Origin: Paenibacillus sp. JZ16
GTDB taxonomy: Bacteria > Bacillota > Bacilli > Paenibacillales > Paenibacillaceae
Assembly: GCF_015326965.1 (NCBI RefSeq)
Contig: NZ_CP017659.1
Location: forward strand, 3,786,501 to 3,850,500
Reading direction: 5' to 3'
DNA length: 64,000 bases
In this document: positions 1 to 8,275 of the stretch, in pieces
How the letters are laid out: each line of letters starts with the position of its first letter
Position numbering within the stretch: position 1 is the stretch's first letter
Made by a program: the position numbers and the translations under genes
Notes under the pieces: model-generated
The model's input: only the letters and a program-made list of their open reading frames with translations
The model's database searches: none
What the model was told of the DNA's origin: nothing

Positions 1-200
1 AAGCGAGCCTTCCCTAGAGCCGACCACGCCTTGCGTGAATCAATCTCCAATGTTCCCTTAGCTTGCTCCACCTCTAGTATGGCATTCTTCTGGGTCATAT
101 TTATGGATGATCTAGGCTGCTCTATACTCTGTTGGCCCTTCGTTGATTGAAGGCCAATCTGTGAATATCCTTGCTGAATTTGTATTCGGGGGATATTCAT
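1..200 (-). CDS. DUF6470 family flagellar-region protein, N-terminal part
   Basis: The gene runs off the left edge, so only about 66 N-terminal residues are visible. They start MNIPRIQIQQGYSQIGLQ and continue with a Gln-rich amphipathic stretch. The ATG at 198-200 follows the strong ribosome site AAGGAGGG with 6-9 nt spacing; an in-frame-looking ATG at 205-207 is too close to that site. This start is typical of the YviE/DUF6470 family, found between flgL and fliW in Bacillus flagellar clusters, whose biochemical role is unknown. Placement directly after flgL (15 nt gap) fits co-transcription with the hook-associated genes. I infer that fliW and csrA lie beyond the edge. Confidence 0.8.
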   Translation of the reverse strand, partial: MNIPRIQIQQGYSQIGLQSTKGQQSIEQPRSSINMTQKNAILEVEQAKGTLEIDSRKAWSALGKAR

Positions 201-215
201 GCTGCATACCCTCCT

Positions 216-1109
216 TTATCTTAGGAAATCCAACAGACTCGGACGAATAATTCTAGCCATAGTATCTAAAGAAGCCTGATAAACACTCTCGGAAGTCTTG
301 AGATCTATAATAACTTTTGAGATATCTGCGTCTTCCACTTTTGATTGTAAATCCATGTAGTTTAAATTAAGATCTCCAAGCCTGCTAAGCGTAAACTCCA
401 GACGGTTTTGTTTACCGCCCATCTCCGCTTGGGCAGTAATTGTCGTCTCGAGATTCTTCTGCAGTGAAGGTATGGCACTTTGAATACCTGCTGTATCATC
501 AGCAAGCAGTGCCTTCTTAAGATTATCTACCACAGCAAATATGCCCGAAGTGTCTCCATATGCTCCAAACACTTGCTCTCCTAAAGTGTTCACAGACACT
601 GTGATTCCAGCACCTACTTGATACCTTACTTCGCCATCATCCAAAGCATATGAGGTTTGGGTTGGATCCTCAGGGAATGGCTTTTCATCGGTTCTCTCAC
701 CATTAAAAATATACTTCCCTTTGAATTGCGAATTGCCGAGAGAAACCAACTGCTGGAATAACTGATCCACCTCAGCGGCAATATTTTCCCTAGCATCCTT
801 TGGTACCGTATCCGTTCCGCCCTGCACCGCCAGCTCCGAAAGCTTTTGGATAATCTGTGTAACTTCGGTCATGACCGTATCCCCATACTTTAGCCACGCA
901 TCCGCATCATCCGCATTTTGCTCAAACTGCGTTGTAGCAGTGATTTGACCACGGTATTGGAGAGCACTGGCTACACCCACCGGATCGTCGGAAGGACGAT
1001 TAATCCGGCGCTGGGTCATCATTTGCTCCTGATATTTATCCAGTCTGCGATAGTTGCCTTGTAAGCCGCTCATCATGGAGCTAGTCATCATGGATTGGGT
1101 TATGCGCAT
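216..1109 (-). CDS. flgL: flagellar hook-associated protein 3 (FlgL)
   Basis: FlgL is the second of the two junction proteins that join the flagellar hook to the flagellin filament, outside the cell. The 297-residue length is normal. The N-terminus (MRITQSMM, then a coil to about residue 60 with RRINRPSDDPVG) and the C-terminal coil (last 40 residues, SVYQASLDTMARI) are the conserved flagellin-like D0/D1 segments, and the middle is variable. The ATG follows AGGAGG at good spacing. It lies 12 nt downstream of flgK and 15 nt upstream of the DUF6470 gene, so it is almost certainly in one transcript with flgM-flgN-flgK. Confidence 0.97.
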   Translation of the reverse strand: MRITQSMMTSSMMSGLQGNYRRLDKYQEQMMTQRRINRPSDDPVGVASALQYRGQITATTQFEQNADDADAWLKYGDTVMTEVTQIIQKLSELAVQGGTDTVPKDARENIAAEVDQLFQQLVSLGNSQFKGKYIFNGERTDEKPFPEDPTQTSYALDDGEVRYQVGAGITVSVNTLGEQVFGAYGDTSGIFAVVDNLKKALLADDTAGIQSAIPSLQKNLETTITAQAEMGGKQNRLEFTLSRLGDLNLNYMDLQSKVEDADISKVIIDLKTSESVYQASLDTMARIIRPSLLDFLR

Positions 1110-1121
1110 GATTTATTCCTC

Positions 1122-2693
1122 CTATCTGCCGACGACGCCGGTGCCGTTGATTAATTTATCCAACATTTCGTCAATCGTAGTGACAACACGTGATGAGGCG
1201 CTGTAAGCATGCTGGAAGCGGATCAGATCCGACATCTCTTCATCAAGGGATACACTGCTAATCGATAGACGGAGTGTATCTGCATGCTCCACCAACAACG
1301 TGCCGTTCTCCACCATCTTATTGGCATTGCTGCTGTCCGTACCCAATTTGGAGATAACTGACTGCAGATACCCTTCAAAATTCGTGATGTCCGTTACTGA
1401 ACCATTGTTGTTATTCGGATTAAAATTAAACGTACGTTCTGACAATTGCGCAATCAGAAGCGCCATGCCACCATTACCTTTCAAAACGACCTCGGAGGTC
1501 GTACCATTCGGATCCGTCTTCATTTCGGTCCGCAGGGAAGCGCCAATGTTCTTCAGATCAGCTTGGATCGTCTGGCTTAATCTCATATTTCCAGCGGTAA
1601 TTGGCCCGCCGTTAGCAGATACAAAGAAGTCGCCACCGGTTGTGGCCGGCTCATTAAGGGTATAACCCAACTTATGTAATCCGTTGAGGCCATCAACCGT
1701 ATGCTTCGCATCCTGAGCAAGCTTGCGAGGATTATTTGCATCCATAACAGCATTCGGAATGTTCACGCCTGGCGGAAGAATCGTTCCAGCCGGCAGGGTC
1801 ACTTCTACTTTGCCTGTAGCCAGTGTGTTGGCCATAATGTTCAGCTGGGTGATATATCCTTGAACATGCACATCACGGGAGGTCACATAACCAGCGATCT
1901 CCCCGCCGGTCAATGTCCCGGCAATCGCGTTCGTAATCGGTGTGGACGTCATATCGTCAACCACGACCTGGTTGCCAAACGTCACTTGATAAACGTCACC
2001 TGTCTCCGTTACATTCACATTCCCGAGTAATGATAACTGATCAACGAGCAAATCCCGCTTATCCCGCAGATCGTTTGCGTTATCGCCAAGACCCTCGATC
2101 CGCTTAATACTCTGCGTCAATTCCGCCACTTGCTCAATATAGTTGTTAGCTTCCGCTACCTTGGTGTCGATGCGGGAAGTCAAGTTATTACTGAGGGTAT
2201 CCAATTGGGAGTAAATATGGTTAAACGTCTCCGTCAATGCGATCGCTTTCTGCTGGACCGCCATACGGGCGGATAAGTCGGTGTCGCTTGGATTCTTACT
2301 GAGCGTCTGCCATGCCGTCCAGAACTCAGCAATGCTTGCACTCAAGCTGCTGTCCGAAGGCTCGTTAAAAATCCCCTCAATATTCGAAAGCGTCTCTTGC
2401 TGAACGCTCCATGTCGACAAATTCGTGTTCTGATTTCGGTATTCGATATCCAATAGAAAGTCACGTACCCGCTGAATGCTCTCCGCTTCTACGCCCATTC
2501 CAAGTTGACCAGCGGCTTGGGATCGCTGCATTCCTGGAAATGCAATCGGATTCGATGCAACCAGGCGGGTAGTCTGACGAGAGTAACCTGGCGTATTGGC
2601 GTTCGTAACGTTATGACCAGCTGTGTTAATTGCAGCTTGCTGGGCAATCAAGCCCCTCTTTCCGATTTCGAGCAAATGAAATGTGGATCTCAT
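1122..2693 (-). CDS. flgK: flagellar hook-associated protein 1 (FlgK)
   Basis: FlgK is the first hook-filament junction protein, exported through the flagellar secretion system and placed on the hook tip. It has 523 residues. The N-terminal rod/hook signature is plain (NTAGHNVTNANTPGYSRQ, about residues 23-40), and the C-terminal coil that packs against it is at residues 485-515 (DLIRFQHAYSASSRV). The region between is the variable exposed domain. The start ATG has an AGGAAAA ribosome site. It sits 18 nt from flgN, whose product is its probable export chaperone. Confidence 0.97.
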   Translation of the reverse strand: MRSTFHLLEIGKRGLIAQQAAINTAGHNVTNANTPGYSRQTTRLVASNPIAFPGMQRSQAAGQLGMGVEAESIQRVRDFLLDIEYRNQNTNLSTWSVQQETLSNIEGIFNEPSDSSLSASIAEFWTAWQTLSKNPSDTDLSARMAVQQKAIALTETFNHIYSQLDTLSNNLTSRIDTKVAEANNYIEQVAELTQSIKRIEGLGDNANDLRDKRDLLVDQLSLLGNVNVTETGDVYQVTFGNQVVVDDMTSTPITNAIAGTLTGGEIAGYVTSRDVHVQGYITQLNIMANTLATGKVEVTLPAGTILPPGVNIPNAVMDANNPRKLAQDAKHTVDGLNGLHKLGYTLNEPATTGGDFFVSANGGPITAGNMRLSQTIQADLKNIGASLRTEMKTDPNGTTSEVVLKGNGGMALLIAQLSERTFNFNPNNNNGSVTDITNFEGYLQSVISKLGTDSSNANKMVENGTLLVEHADTLRLSISSVSLDEEMSDLIRFQHAYSASSRVVTTIDEMLDKLINGTGVVGR

Positions 2694-2711
2694 CTACATT
2701 TTCCTTTCTGC

Positions 2712-3212
2712 TTATGCCCTGGTATCAAACATGCTTCGGCCCTTGCCGGCAGGATTCTGATGCTTCGGATGCTGATAGAGCAAATCATCCTCCGGACGAC
2801 TAACTAACAAATTCAAACTGTAATCAATGAACGCTAGGGATTGCTCAATGAGCTCTCGGTTAATCTCATTCAGCTCTTTGAGTTCCATGAGCCTGTCCAT
2901 TAATTGCTGCTGCACATCTTGCAGCTCAGTTTTTTCCTCCGGGTTAAATACAAGACGAGTCATCTCAGTAACCGTCAGCTGAAGCTGGGAGCGGATGCCC
3001 TTCTCACGCAAAAAATCATCTGCGGCACCTTGACGCAGCGCTTCCGTTTCCGCCACCTGCTTCAGCAGGCGGTTCTCCTTGGTCATGACCGCTGTAAGAC
3101 GTTCCACATCATTATCCAGAATGGCTTGCCTTTTATCTTTCCCTGCCTCTATGAGCTGCTGATGCAGCTCATCCTGACGCTTCATATAATCGATTATGGA
3201 CCTAGCACTCAC
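2712..3212 (-). CDS. flgN: FlgN-family export chaperone for FlgK/FlgL
   Basis: FlgN proteins are small cytoplasmic helical chaperones that hold FlgK and FlgL before export. This protein has 166 residues and is nearly all predicted helix, with heptad-like Leu/Gln/Glu spacing over residues 5-135, as expected. Its GTG start overlaps the TGA stop of flgM (GTGA overlap), and an AGGTGA ribosome site lies inside the flgM 3' end, so translation of the two is probably coupled. Sequence conservation in this family is weak. The call rests on size, helical content and position between flgM and flgK. Confidence 0.88.
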   Translation of the reverse strand: MSARSIIDYMKRQDELHQQLIEAGKDKRQAILDNDVERLTAVMTKENRLLKQVAETEALRQGAADDFLREKGIRSQLQLTVTEMTRLVFNPEEKTELQDVQQQLMDRLMELKELNEINRELIEQSLAFIDYSLNLLVSRPEDDLLYQHPKHQNPAGKGRSMFDTRA

Positions 3213-3505
3213 TTGGACTCACCTGATTTATTGTAGGATTGAAAATACGGGAGCAATTTGTCTGCCAAACGATCAACTGGCACTTCATATGTGCCGTTGG
3301 TTACAGCTTCCTTCAAACGCTGAATTTTCTCCGCGCGTTCCGGATCCTGTACTTTACTCTGTGCACTCAGTTCCATCGCCTCCGGGGAGATTGATACTTC
3401 ATCCTTGCGGCGTTTATTCTTATCGATATGCTGCATCTCCCGAGATTCAATATTCCGTTGATACGAATTGATGCCGTTCACACGTCCCGATTCGTTAATC
3501 TTCAC
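3209..3505 (-). CDS. flgM: anti-sigma-D factor FlgM
   Basis: FlgM binds the flagellar sigma factor (sigma-D/FliA) and silences late flagellar genes until the hook is finished. The 98-residue protein has the usual order. A disordered N-terminus leads to VSISPEAMELSAQSK (about residues 38-52), and the sigma-binding helices end in EKIQRLKEAVTNGTYEVP and LADKLLPYF. It is the first gene of flgM-flgN-flgK-flgL. A sigma-D-type promoter lies 50-75 nt upstream (see 3554-3580), as expected for negative feedback on the same sigma factor. Confidence 0.95.
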   Translation of the reverse strand: MKINESGRVNGINSYQRNIESREMQHIDKNKRRKDEVSISPEAMELSAQSKVQDPERAEKIQRLKEAVTNGTYEVPVDRLADKLLPYFQSYNKSGESK

Positions 3506-3532
3506 GCCCTATTCACCTCACTTAAAATAAAA

Positions 3533-3562
3533 GACCGATAAGCTTTACTAAGTTTATCGGCC
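3533..3562 (-). terminator. terminator-like hairpin between yvyF and flgM
   Basis: On the minus strand a 9-bp stem GGCCGATAA / TTATCGGTC (one G.U pair, about 12-nt loop) is followed by TTTTATTTT. It would stop transcripts coming from yvyF. Its first arm also holds the -10 box of the flgM promoter, so transcripts starting there contain only the second arm and cannot form the hairpin. Confidence 0.65.
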
Positions 3563-3580
3563 GGATATGAAACATTGTTA
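3554..3580 (-). promoter_or_regulatory. sigma-D-type promoter of the flgM operon
   Basis: On the minus strand TAAC (3577-3580), a 15-nt spacer and GCCGATAA (3554-3561) match the sigma-D consensus TAAA-N15-GCCGATAT in 10 of 12 positions. The start point would be near 3547, about 40 nt ahead of the flgM ATG. This fits sigma-D control of flgM known in B. subtilis. Confidence 0.75.
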
Positions 3581-3592
3581 ATAGTTCAAAAG

Positions 3593-4003
3593 TTAGTATT
3601 TGCGCAGTTTATCGACTGCACTGTAAGTCTCTCTGTCTTTGCGGGACCCAGGCTGATTTTCCTGGTCGCCAGCAGCCGCCTGTCTTAGCTCCCTCGTTAA
3701 TCGCGTCCGGCAGGACTCGCACATATTGCTCTCGCGAATCAACGTTCCGCATACTTCGCAAGGATACGCCAGGTTCGGCGCGTTCGCAATCGAGATCCGG
3801 CCTTCCTTGATAAACTTCGTAATCTGCCGCACGGATACTTCCGTAGCCTCAGATACCTCATGGATGGTTGCGCCTTTTTGCTCACGCAGGAAGGTTGCGC
3901 ATTTCTCGTATTCCTTCTCAATCACTTTCATGCATTCAGGACACAATTCCCGAATATTCACCGTATATAACTTGCCGCACCGAGGGCAATTCCCCAGATT
4001 CAT
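3593..4003 (-). CDS. yvyF: TIGR03826-type flagellar operon protein (YvyF-like)
   Basis: This 136-residue protein has two zinc-ribbon-like Cys pairs. The first is near the N-terminus (CPRC at 6-9, CPEC at 21-24), and the second is further on (CEVC and CESC, about 84-104). Between them is a helix-turn-helix-like segment EVSEATEVSVRQITKFIKEG. The family sits between comF and flgM in Bacilli, and its exact function is not established; the layout suggests a DNA- or RNA-binding regulator. I chose the internal ATG at 4001-4003 because GGAGG lies 9 nt before it. An ATG 21 nt earlier has no ribosome site. Confidence 0.88.
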   Translation of the reverse strand: MNLGNCPRCGKLYTVNIRELCPECMKVIEKEYEKCATFLREQKGATIHEVSEATEVSVRQITKFIKEGRISIANAPNLAYPCEVCGTLIRESNMCESCRTRLTRELRQAAAGDQENQPGSRKDRETYSAVDKLRKY

Positions 4004-4116
4004 GCTCAACAACCTCCATGCCACATAGAACCTTTGATACCCCTAGATTACATTATCTTAGGCCATACGTCTATCATTCGGTAACAGAATCCACACATTT
4101 TTCCTATTTTAATCAT

Positions 4117-4977
4117 TTACGAACGAGCCCAGGTTAAACTATAGATCTCGACGGGCATTTCCATAAGGGATTCGCATCTCCGCAAAACCTGCGCACAAGC
4201 ATTAATCGTACTTCCCGTTGTATAGATATCATCAATCAAAAGAATACGAAATGGTCCTTTGAACAGAGATGCTCCCACTTCAGAACGAGTATGCTCTGCG
4301 GCCTGATTTCTTATGGACAAAAGCATATCGGGTCCATCCTGCAGTGCACCGAAAACACCCTCCATATCCTTCAACCGATCCATCCGGTTTTTGAAGCTCT
4401 GTTTGTCCGTGTGACGTCTACGTTCCAACATCCGTACATAAGGCACCTTAATTCTAAGCGCAAGCCCCTGTGCGAGTACCTCCGCTTGATTGAAGCCCCT
4501 CTCCTGAAGCCTTTCCCCACTGACCGGAACCGAAGTGACGGCATGTACACTCCATGGTATGTTCCTAGAATCCCGTAATCCCTTATTTCCCAAATGGATG
4601 TTTGCTTCCCGATGGAGCATTGCGTATGCCCGTTGCATCATCTCTGTCAAAAGAGGAGCATAACGTTCATTCCCCCTATATTTGTACTGCGCCAACCACT
4701 CTCTCATCTGCGTATCGTAGGTTACCGCACTTCGGTTCAAAACAAAGCTTCGATCGTTCATTCCTAAACGAGTACAGTCGGGACAGCCGATTCCTCTCCC
4801 GCAACGCCAACATTTAGGTTTCATAATCCAGGGGATTTTCCGATAACAGGCACGGCATATGCCCGGAAGTTCCCGAGTGAAGGAACCTGTTTTTCCACAA
4901 GCGAGACAGGTTTCGTCAATCGGTTTGAGCAAACGATGCATATGCCCGATTAGATGGCTAAAGACGTTTGAAATCAA
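4117..4977 (-). CDS. comFC: ComFC-like phosphoribosyltransferase family protein
   Basis: ComFC is required for natural transformation in B. subtilis and acts with the ComFA translocase. The 286-residue protein has an N-terminal zinc-binding part (CLACG near 23, CRAC, CWRC, CPDC by about 70). At the C-terminus is a PRPP-binding motif, LLIDDIYTTGST, about residues 246-257. It is somewhat longer than the roughly 240 residues of B. subtilis ComFC, mainly in the middle. A TTG start with AAGGAG 6 nt upstream is used. It follows comFA in the usual comF order, with a 216-nt gap in which I see no gene. Confidence 0.93.
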   Translation of the reverse strand: MISNVFSHLIGHMHRLLKPIDETCLACGKTGSFTRELPGICRACYRKIPWIMKPKCWRCGRGIGCPDCTRLGMNDRSFVLNRSAVTYDTQMREWLAQYKYRGNERYAPLLTEMMQRAYAMLHREANIHLGNKGLRDSRNIPWSVHAVTSVPVSGERLQERGFNQAEVLAQGLALRIKVPYVRMLERRRHTDKQSFKNRMDRLKDMEGVFGALQDGPDMLLSIRNQAAEHTRSEVGASLFKGPFRILLIDDIYTTGSTINACAQVLRRCESLMEMPVEIYSLTWARS

Positions 4978-5193
4978 TTATGCTCCTTCCTTTCTAAGAG
5001 AGCTAGAATAAAGAATGATAGACATCACTCAACGGGTAAAAAGACTACAAAACAACAACGCGAATATATTGTCATCACTATTCCGGGACCGCCGATATCA
5101 GCTCAGTAGATTTTTTTCACTATAGAGTTGGAAACTTAAAGGACTCCCGAGATTCAATATTCATGCGCTACAAACTCATGTCCGCTCAATCCC

Positions 5194-7091
5194 CTAGTCA
5201 TTCACCAGTTCCTGAACAGACCGTAAATACCCTCCCTTACGGGCAATTCTGTTCATCGCTTTGATTTGCCGGACTGCCGAGCTTTGGCTCCGAGTCCATT
5301 GGGGCGCAGCAAAAACCACCCGTCCTGCCGGATCATCCTTGGATCGGCCCGCGCGGCCAGCCATTTGAATCAATGCAGCTTCGTCAAAAAGCTCACTGTC
5401 CGCATCCAAAATGAACACGTCACTCTTCGGAACCGTTACCCCGCGCTCGAGTATGGTCGTTGTCACGAGCAAGCGAATCTCCCTGTTACGAAAGGCCATC
5501 ACTTTGCTTGCCCGTTCCGAATCAATGGATGAAGTCCCTTCAATCGGCATGTTGGCGATCGTCTTGCAAAGCAGCTCCAGAATTGGAGCAATATGCTTGA
5601 TCCGGGAAACGAACAGGAACACTTGAGCACCACGGGAAAGAGATGCGCTCAGACTGCGAATCAGGAGTGGGGGAAGCTTTTTTTCTTGTAGACAACGGTT
5701 CACCGCAAACATTTTCAGCTTCTGAGGAACGGGTAACGGATGACCATGGAAGCGTGCGGGAACTTTCGCGTGTGGCAATCTGCCTGCAGCCGCCTCACGC
5801 TGTAATGGCGTTGGCGGAGTTGCTGATAGGTAGATATACTTCCCTCCTATTTTGCAAGCGCCTTTGGCAGCGTAATCCAGCATTGGATCATTATGATACG
5901 GGAAGGCATCAATCTCGTCGATCACCACCAGGTCAAAAGCTCCCCTGAAACGCAGCAGCTGATGCGTTGTTGCCAGCGTGATGCTCCCCCGCTTCCAACG
6001 GTCCGGACTCCCACCATATAACGTGACCACCGTCTTCGCGGGAAAAGCCTTGGATAAACGTGGCGCCAACTCCAGCACCACGTCCCGTCTTGGCGCGGCA
6101 AGCAGCACGCGCCCACCCGCATCCAGAATCGACTGCAGCAGCGGAAAGATCATCTCGGTCTTTCCGGCACCGGTCACCGCCCAGATGAGAAACCGGGCAG
6201 ACCCCGCGGAGCCCCCTGCGGGCGGCTCCGCCAAAAACCGCAGCGCAGCGCCAGCGGCGGCGCTCTGCGCTGCGCTAAGCCCCCACCGGCCCAAGGCCGC
6301 GGTGGGGGAACCCCCGGCCGTGCCCCGCACGGCCGATCCTGCTGCGCCATGCAGCAGCAGGGCACAGGCGCGGCTGCGCCCCATCGCGAGGCAGGCCTCG
6401 CAATAGGCGCAAGCCGCCGAGCCGCACGCGGCGCATGCCGTGCGGCTTCGGGCCTCGCTGCCGCATCGTCGGCAGCGGGGGCCATGGCCCGGCGGCGCAG
6501 CCAGCCGGGCGCACCCTGCGGGGCGGGCTGTGCCAGCCCCGCTTCCAATCGCAGGCGACCCAGCAGGACGCCAAGCTGGGCGGCAGTGCGCCAGTCGCCG
6601 GTATCCCCGGCGACCTCCACCAACAAAGCCTCGACCTCGCCGGCAAGCAAGGCTCGTCCTGCCATGCACTGAATCAGCAGCTCTGCCTGCTGCATCAACA
6701 AAGCCCAATCCTCTACCACGTTCCTCTTTTCGATAAAGGAATTTATATACGATCCGTCCAACAGCTGAATCTCCGTCAACAAAACACTCCATTGCGATCT
6801 GCTTCCTTCAGGCTCTTGGAGTAAAAACGAACTTAAGCTCTGGTACAAATACTTTTGCCAATCCGATTTCCCCCACTGATCCATGTCATGGTTGGATCGA
6901 AATCTCTCTTGAATATAAACGGCCCATCCTAGTGGAATTTGTATTGATAACAGTACTAATGAGCGTGGGCTGGCTTTCTCATCCGTCGATCTTTTCATTC
7001 CATACCACCATTGAAGATCCACCCGCATATCCAGCGAGAGACAACACTTCCATTTCTCTAATGTTCGAATGGCATATACGGCAATCCGCAT
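5194..7091 (-). pseudogene. comFA: comFA DNA-uptake helicase, frameshifted by one base
   Basis: ComFA is the ATP-driven membrane-associated helicase that pulls single-stranded DNA in during transformation. Two reading frames together give one protein of about 630 residues. The first frame covers 7091 to about 6482. The second continues from about 6477 with a zinc finger (CRRCGS, CAACG, CAYCEAC), Walker A (VTGAGKTE), the DEAH-like motif VVIDEIDAFPY, SATPP, and motif VI (QMAGRAGR). The frames join if one base is added to the five-G run at 6477-6481, restoring RAMAPRCRRCG across the break. The N-terminal 200 residues exceed the B. subtilis protein and are lineage-specific in look. The break is either a real loss of competence or a sequencing error in a very GC-rich patch. 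Confidence 0.9.
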
Positions 7092-7449
7092 GAAATCAAC
7101 TCCAATATCGAGACATATAAATTACATTATGAAGCAGATCCTTCTCACGATGCCCTATGTTGAAATCTGTCACCTCCTTCTTTTAGCTGCCTTATTCCCA
7201 ATTCTCCTAGTCGGGTACACGTAGCGCTACGAGGGACAGTCAATCACATGGAACCAAGATCGGAGTTGAGTGTAGGAGGTTCAGTAAGGTTCAGCCATAG
7301 ACAAAATAAGAACAAACACGCTTGGATGTGGGAAAGCCGCTCCTCTCCCCAGAAAAACAAAAAACACACCCCTCGCTTACGCTAGGAGTGTGCTTCACGC
7401 CTTTAACAATATGAATACGAACCTGGTAACCAAAACAACTTGCAGATGT
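7092..7449. other. intergenic region upstream of comFA
   Basis: No open frame with start and ribosome site is visible. The left part holds the terminator of the 7450 gene. On the minus strand near 7166-7181 there is a near-perfect ribosome-binding sequence (AAGAAGGAGGTGACAG) with no ATG, GTG or TTG frame behind it longer than a few codons. Confidence 0.6.
7364..7393 (-). terminator. terminator after the 143-residue membrane protein gene
   Basis: On the minus strand the stem CACACTCCT / AGGGGTGTG (one wobble pair) encloses a loop that can itself pair (AGCGTAAGCG). It is followed by TTTTTTG and a further T run. Confidence 0.85.
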
Positions 7450-7881
7450 TTATCCCTGTACATATGGAATTCGAACAGCCTCCATCGGGATTCTTAGATC
7501 GATCCGTATCACTTCTTCTTCATTCGGATCGGCATCCACTTCCCGTGATGCCGAATCATCGGACCTCCAAGTCCCATATACCAGCTCAATTCCGGACAAA
7601 TGAGTCAATCTCTGGACAATCTTCAGTGTATCATCGTACGACTGATCATCAAGGACGGTGACACGCACGCGCGTCCCGCTCAGCAGGGCATACCATGAAA
7701 GGGCTCTCAAATACCATTCCACCTGCCGCTCATGGTTGGACGTGATCAGCACATAATGCCTGCACCGCCCCGTGCCTTCACCGGCTCTTCTGAGTTGACG
7801 GGCATGCATAATATGAATCAGAGCAACAGCAATCCCGTACACCGCGAGTATCCACAGCAATTGGGCAACCATGAGACTCAC
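7450..7881 (-). CDS. membrane-anchored protein of unknown function
   Basis: I do not recognise this 143-residue protein as a named family. Residues 5-25 form one hydrophobic membrane segment (LLWILAVYGIAVALIHIM), followed by an Arg-rich stretch (HARQLRRAGEG) consistent with a cytoplasmic face. The rest is a soluble domain of alternating strands and helices (HYVLITSNHERQVEWYLRAL, RVRVTVLDDQSYDDTLKIV). The pattern resembles a small Rossmann-like or nucleotidyl-sugar-transferase-like fold, but no catalytic motif can be named. It lies alone between degU and comFA with its own terminator, so it is likely a single-gene unit. Confidence 0.75.
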   Translation of the reverse strand: MSLMVAQLLWILAVYGIAVALIHIMHARQLRRAGEGTGRCRHYVLITSNHERQVEWYLRALSWYALLSGTRVRVTVLDDQSYDDTLKIVQRLTHLSGIELVYGTWRSDDSASREVDADPNEEEVIRIDLRIPMEAVRIPYVQG

Positions 7882-8275
7882 CTCCTTCTCTTATCAACAA
7901 TATATGCTGATCAGGAGGGGACGGTGACAGTTAAGAAACCAGGGCCCACACGGAACTTGATGGGAACGGCTCAACACCATAAGAGAACAACTATCGAGGC
8001 GTACCTTCACAGAAGACAGATTGCCTTTTGAAGTATGTCTAATTGCGATATCAAAAAGACCATTCATCGAAATTTACACTTTCTGATATCTTAGGATGAA
8101 TAACTATGTAATGACCTTCACGGAAAGCTGACCTCGCTGAATAAGTACTTTCTTATCTTTATCAAGGTTTGTTCAGCTTCAGCGGAAACTTATAAACTCC
8201 ATATCATAACAAAAAGGAACCGCCCTTGGCAGTTCCCTCCCTATGTAAGACGCGTCCGTGCATTCGGATCGGCGA
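7882..8275. other. intergenic region between degU and the membrane protein gene
   Basis: No supported gene. The right end carries the degU terminator (8211-8236). The remainder should hold the promoter of the 7450-7881 gene, but I see no convincing -35/-10 pair. Confidence 0.5.
8211..8236 (-). terminator. degSU operon terminator
   Basis: The minus-strand stem GGAACTGCC / GGCGGTTCC (8216-8236, one G.U pair, 3-nt loop) is followed by TTTTTG. It lies 40 nt after the degU stop. Confidence 0.92.

Noticed and set aside
6470..6500. Programmed -1 frameshift in comFA
   Set aside because: The bases at the joint do not form an X-XXY-YYZ slippery site. murA has the same type of break, which points to a common technical cause.
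7166..7181. Gene start at the near-perfect ribosome site upstream of comFA
   Set aside because: No ATG, GTG or TTG at suitable distance opens a frame longer than a few codons.
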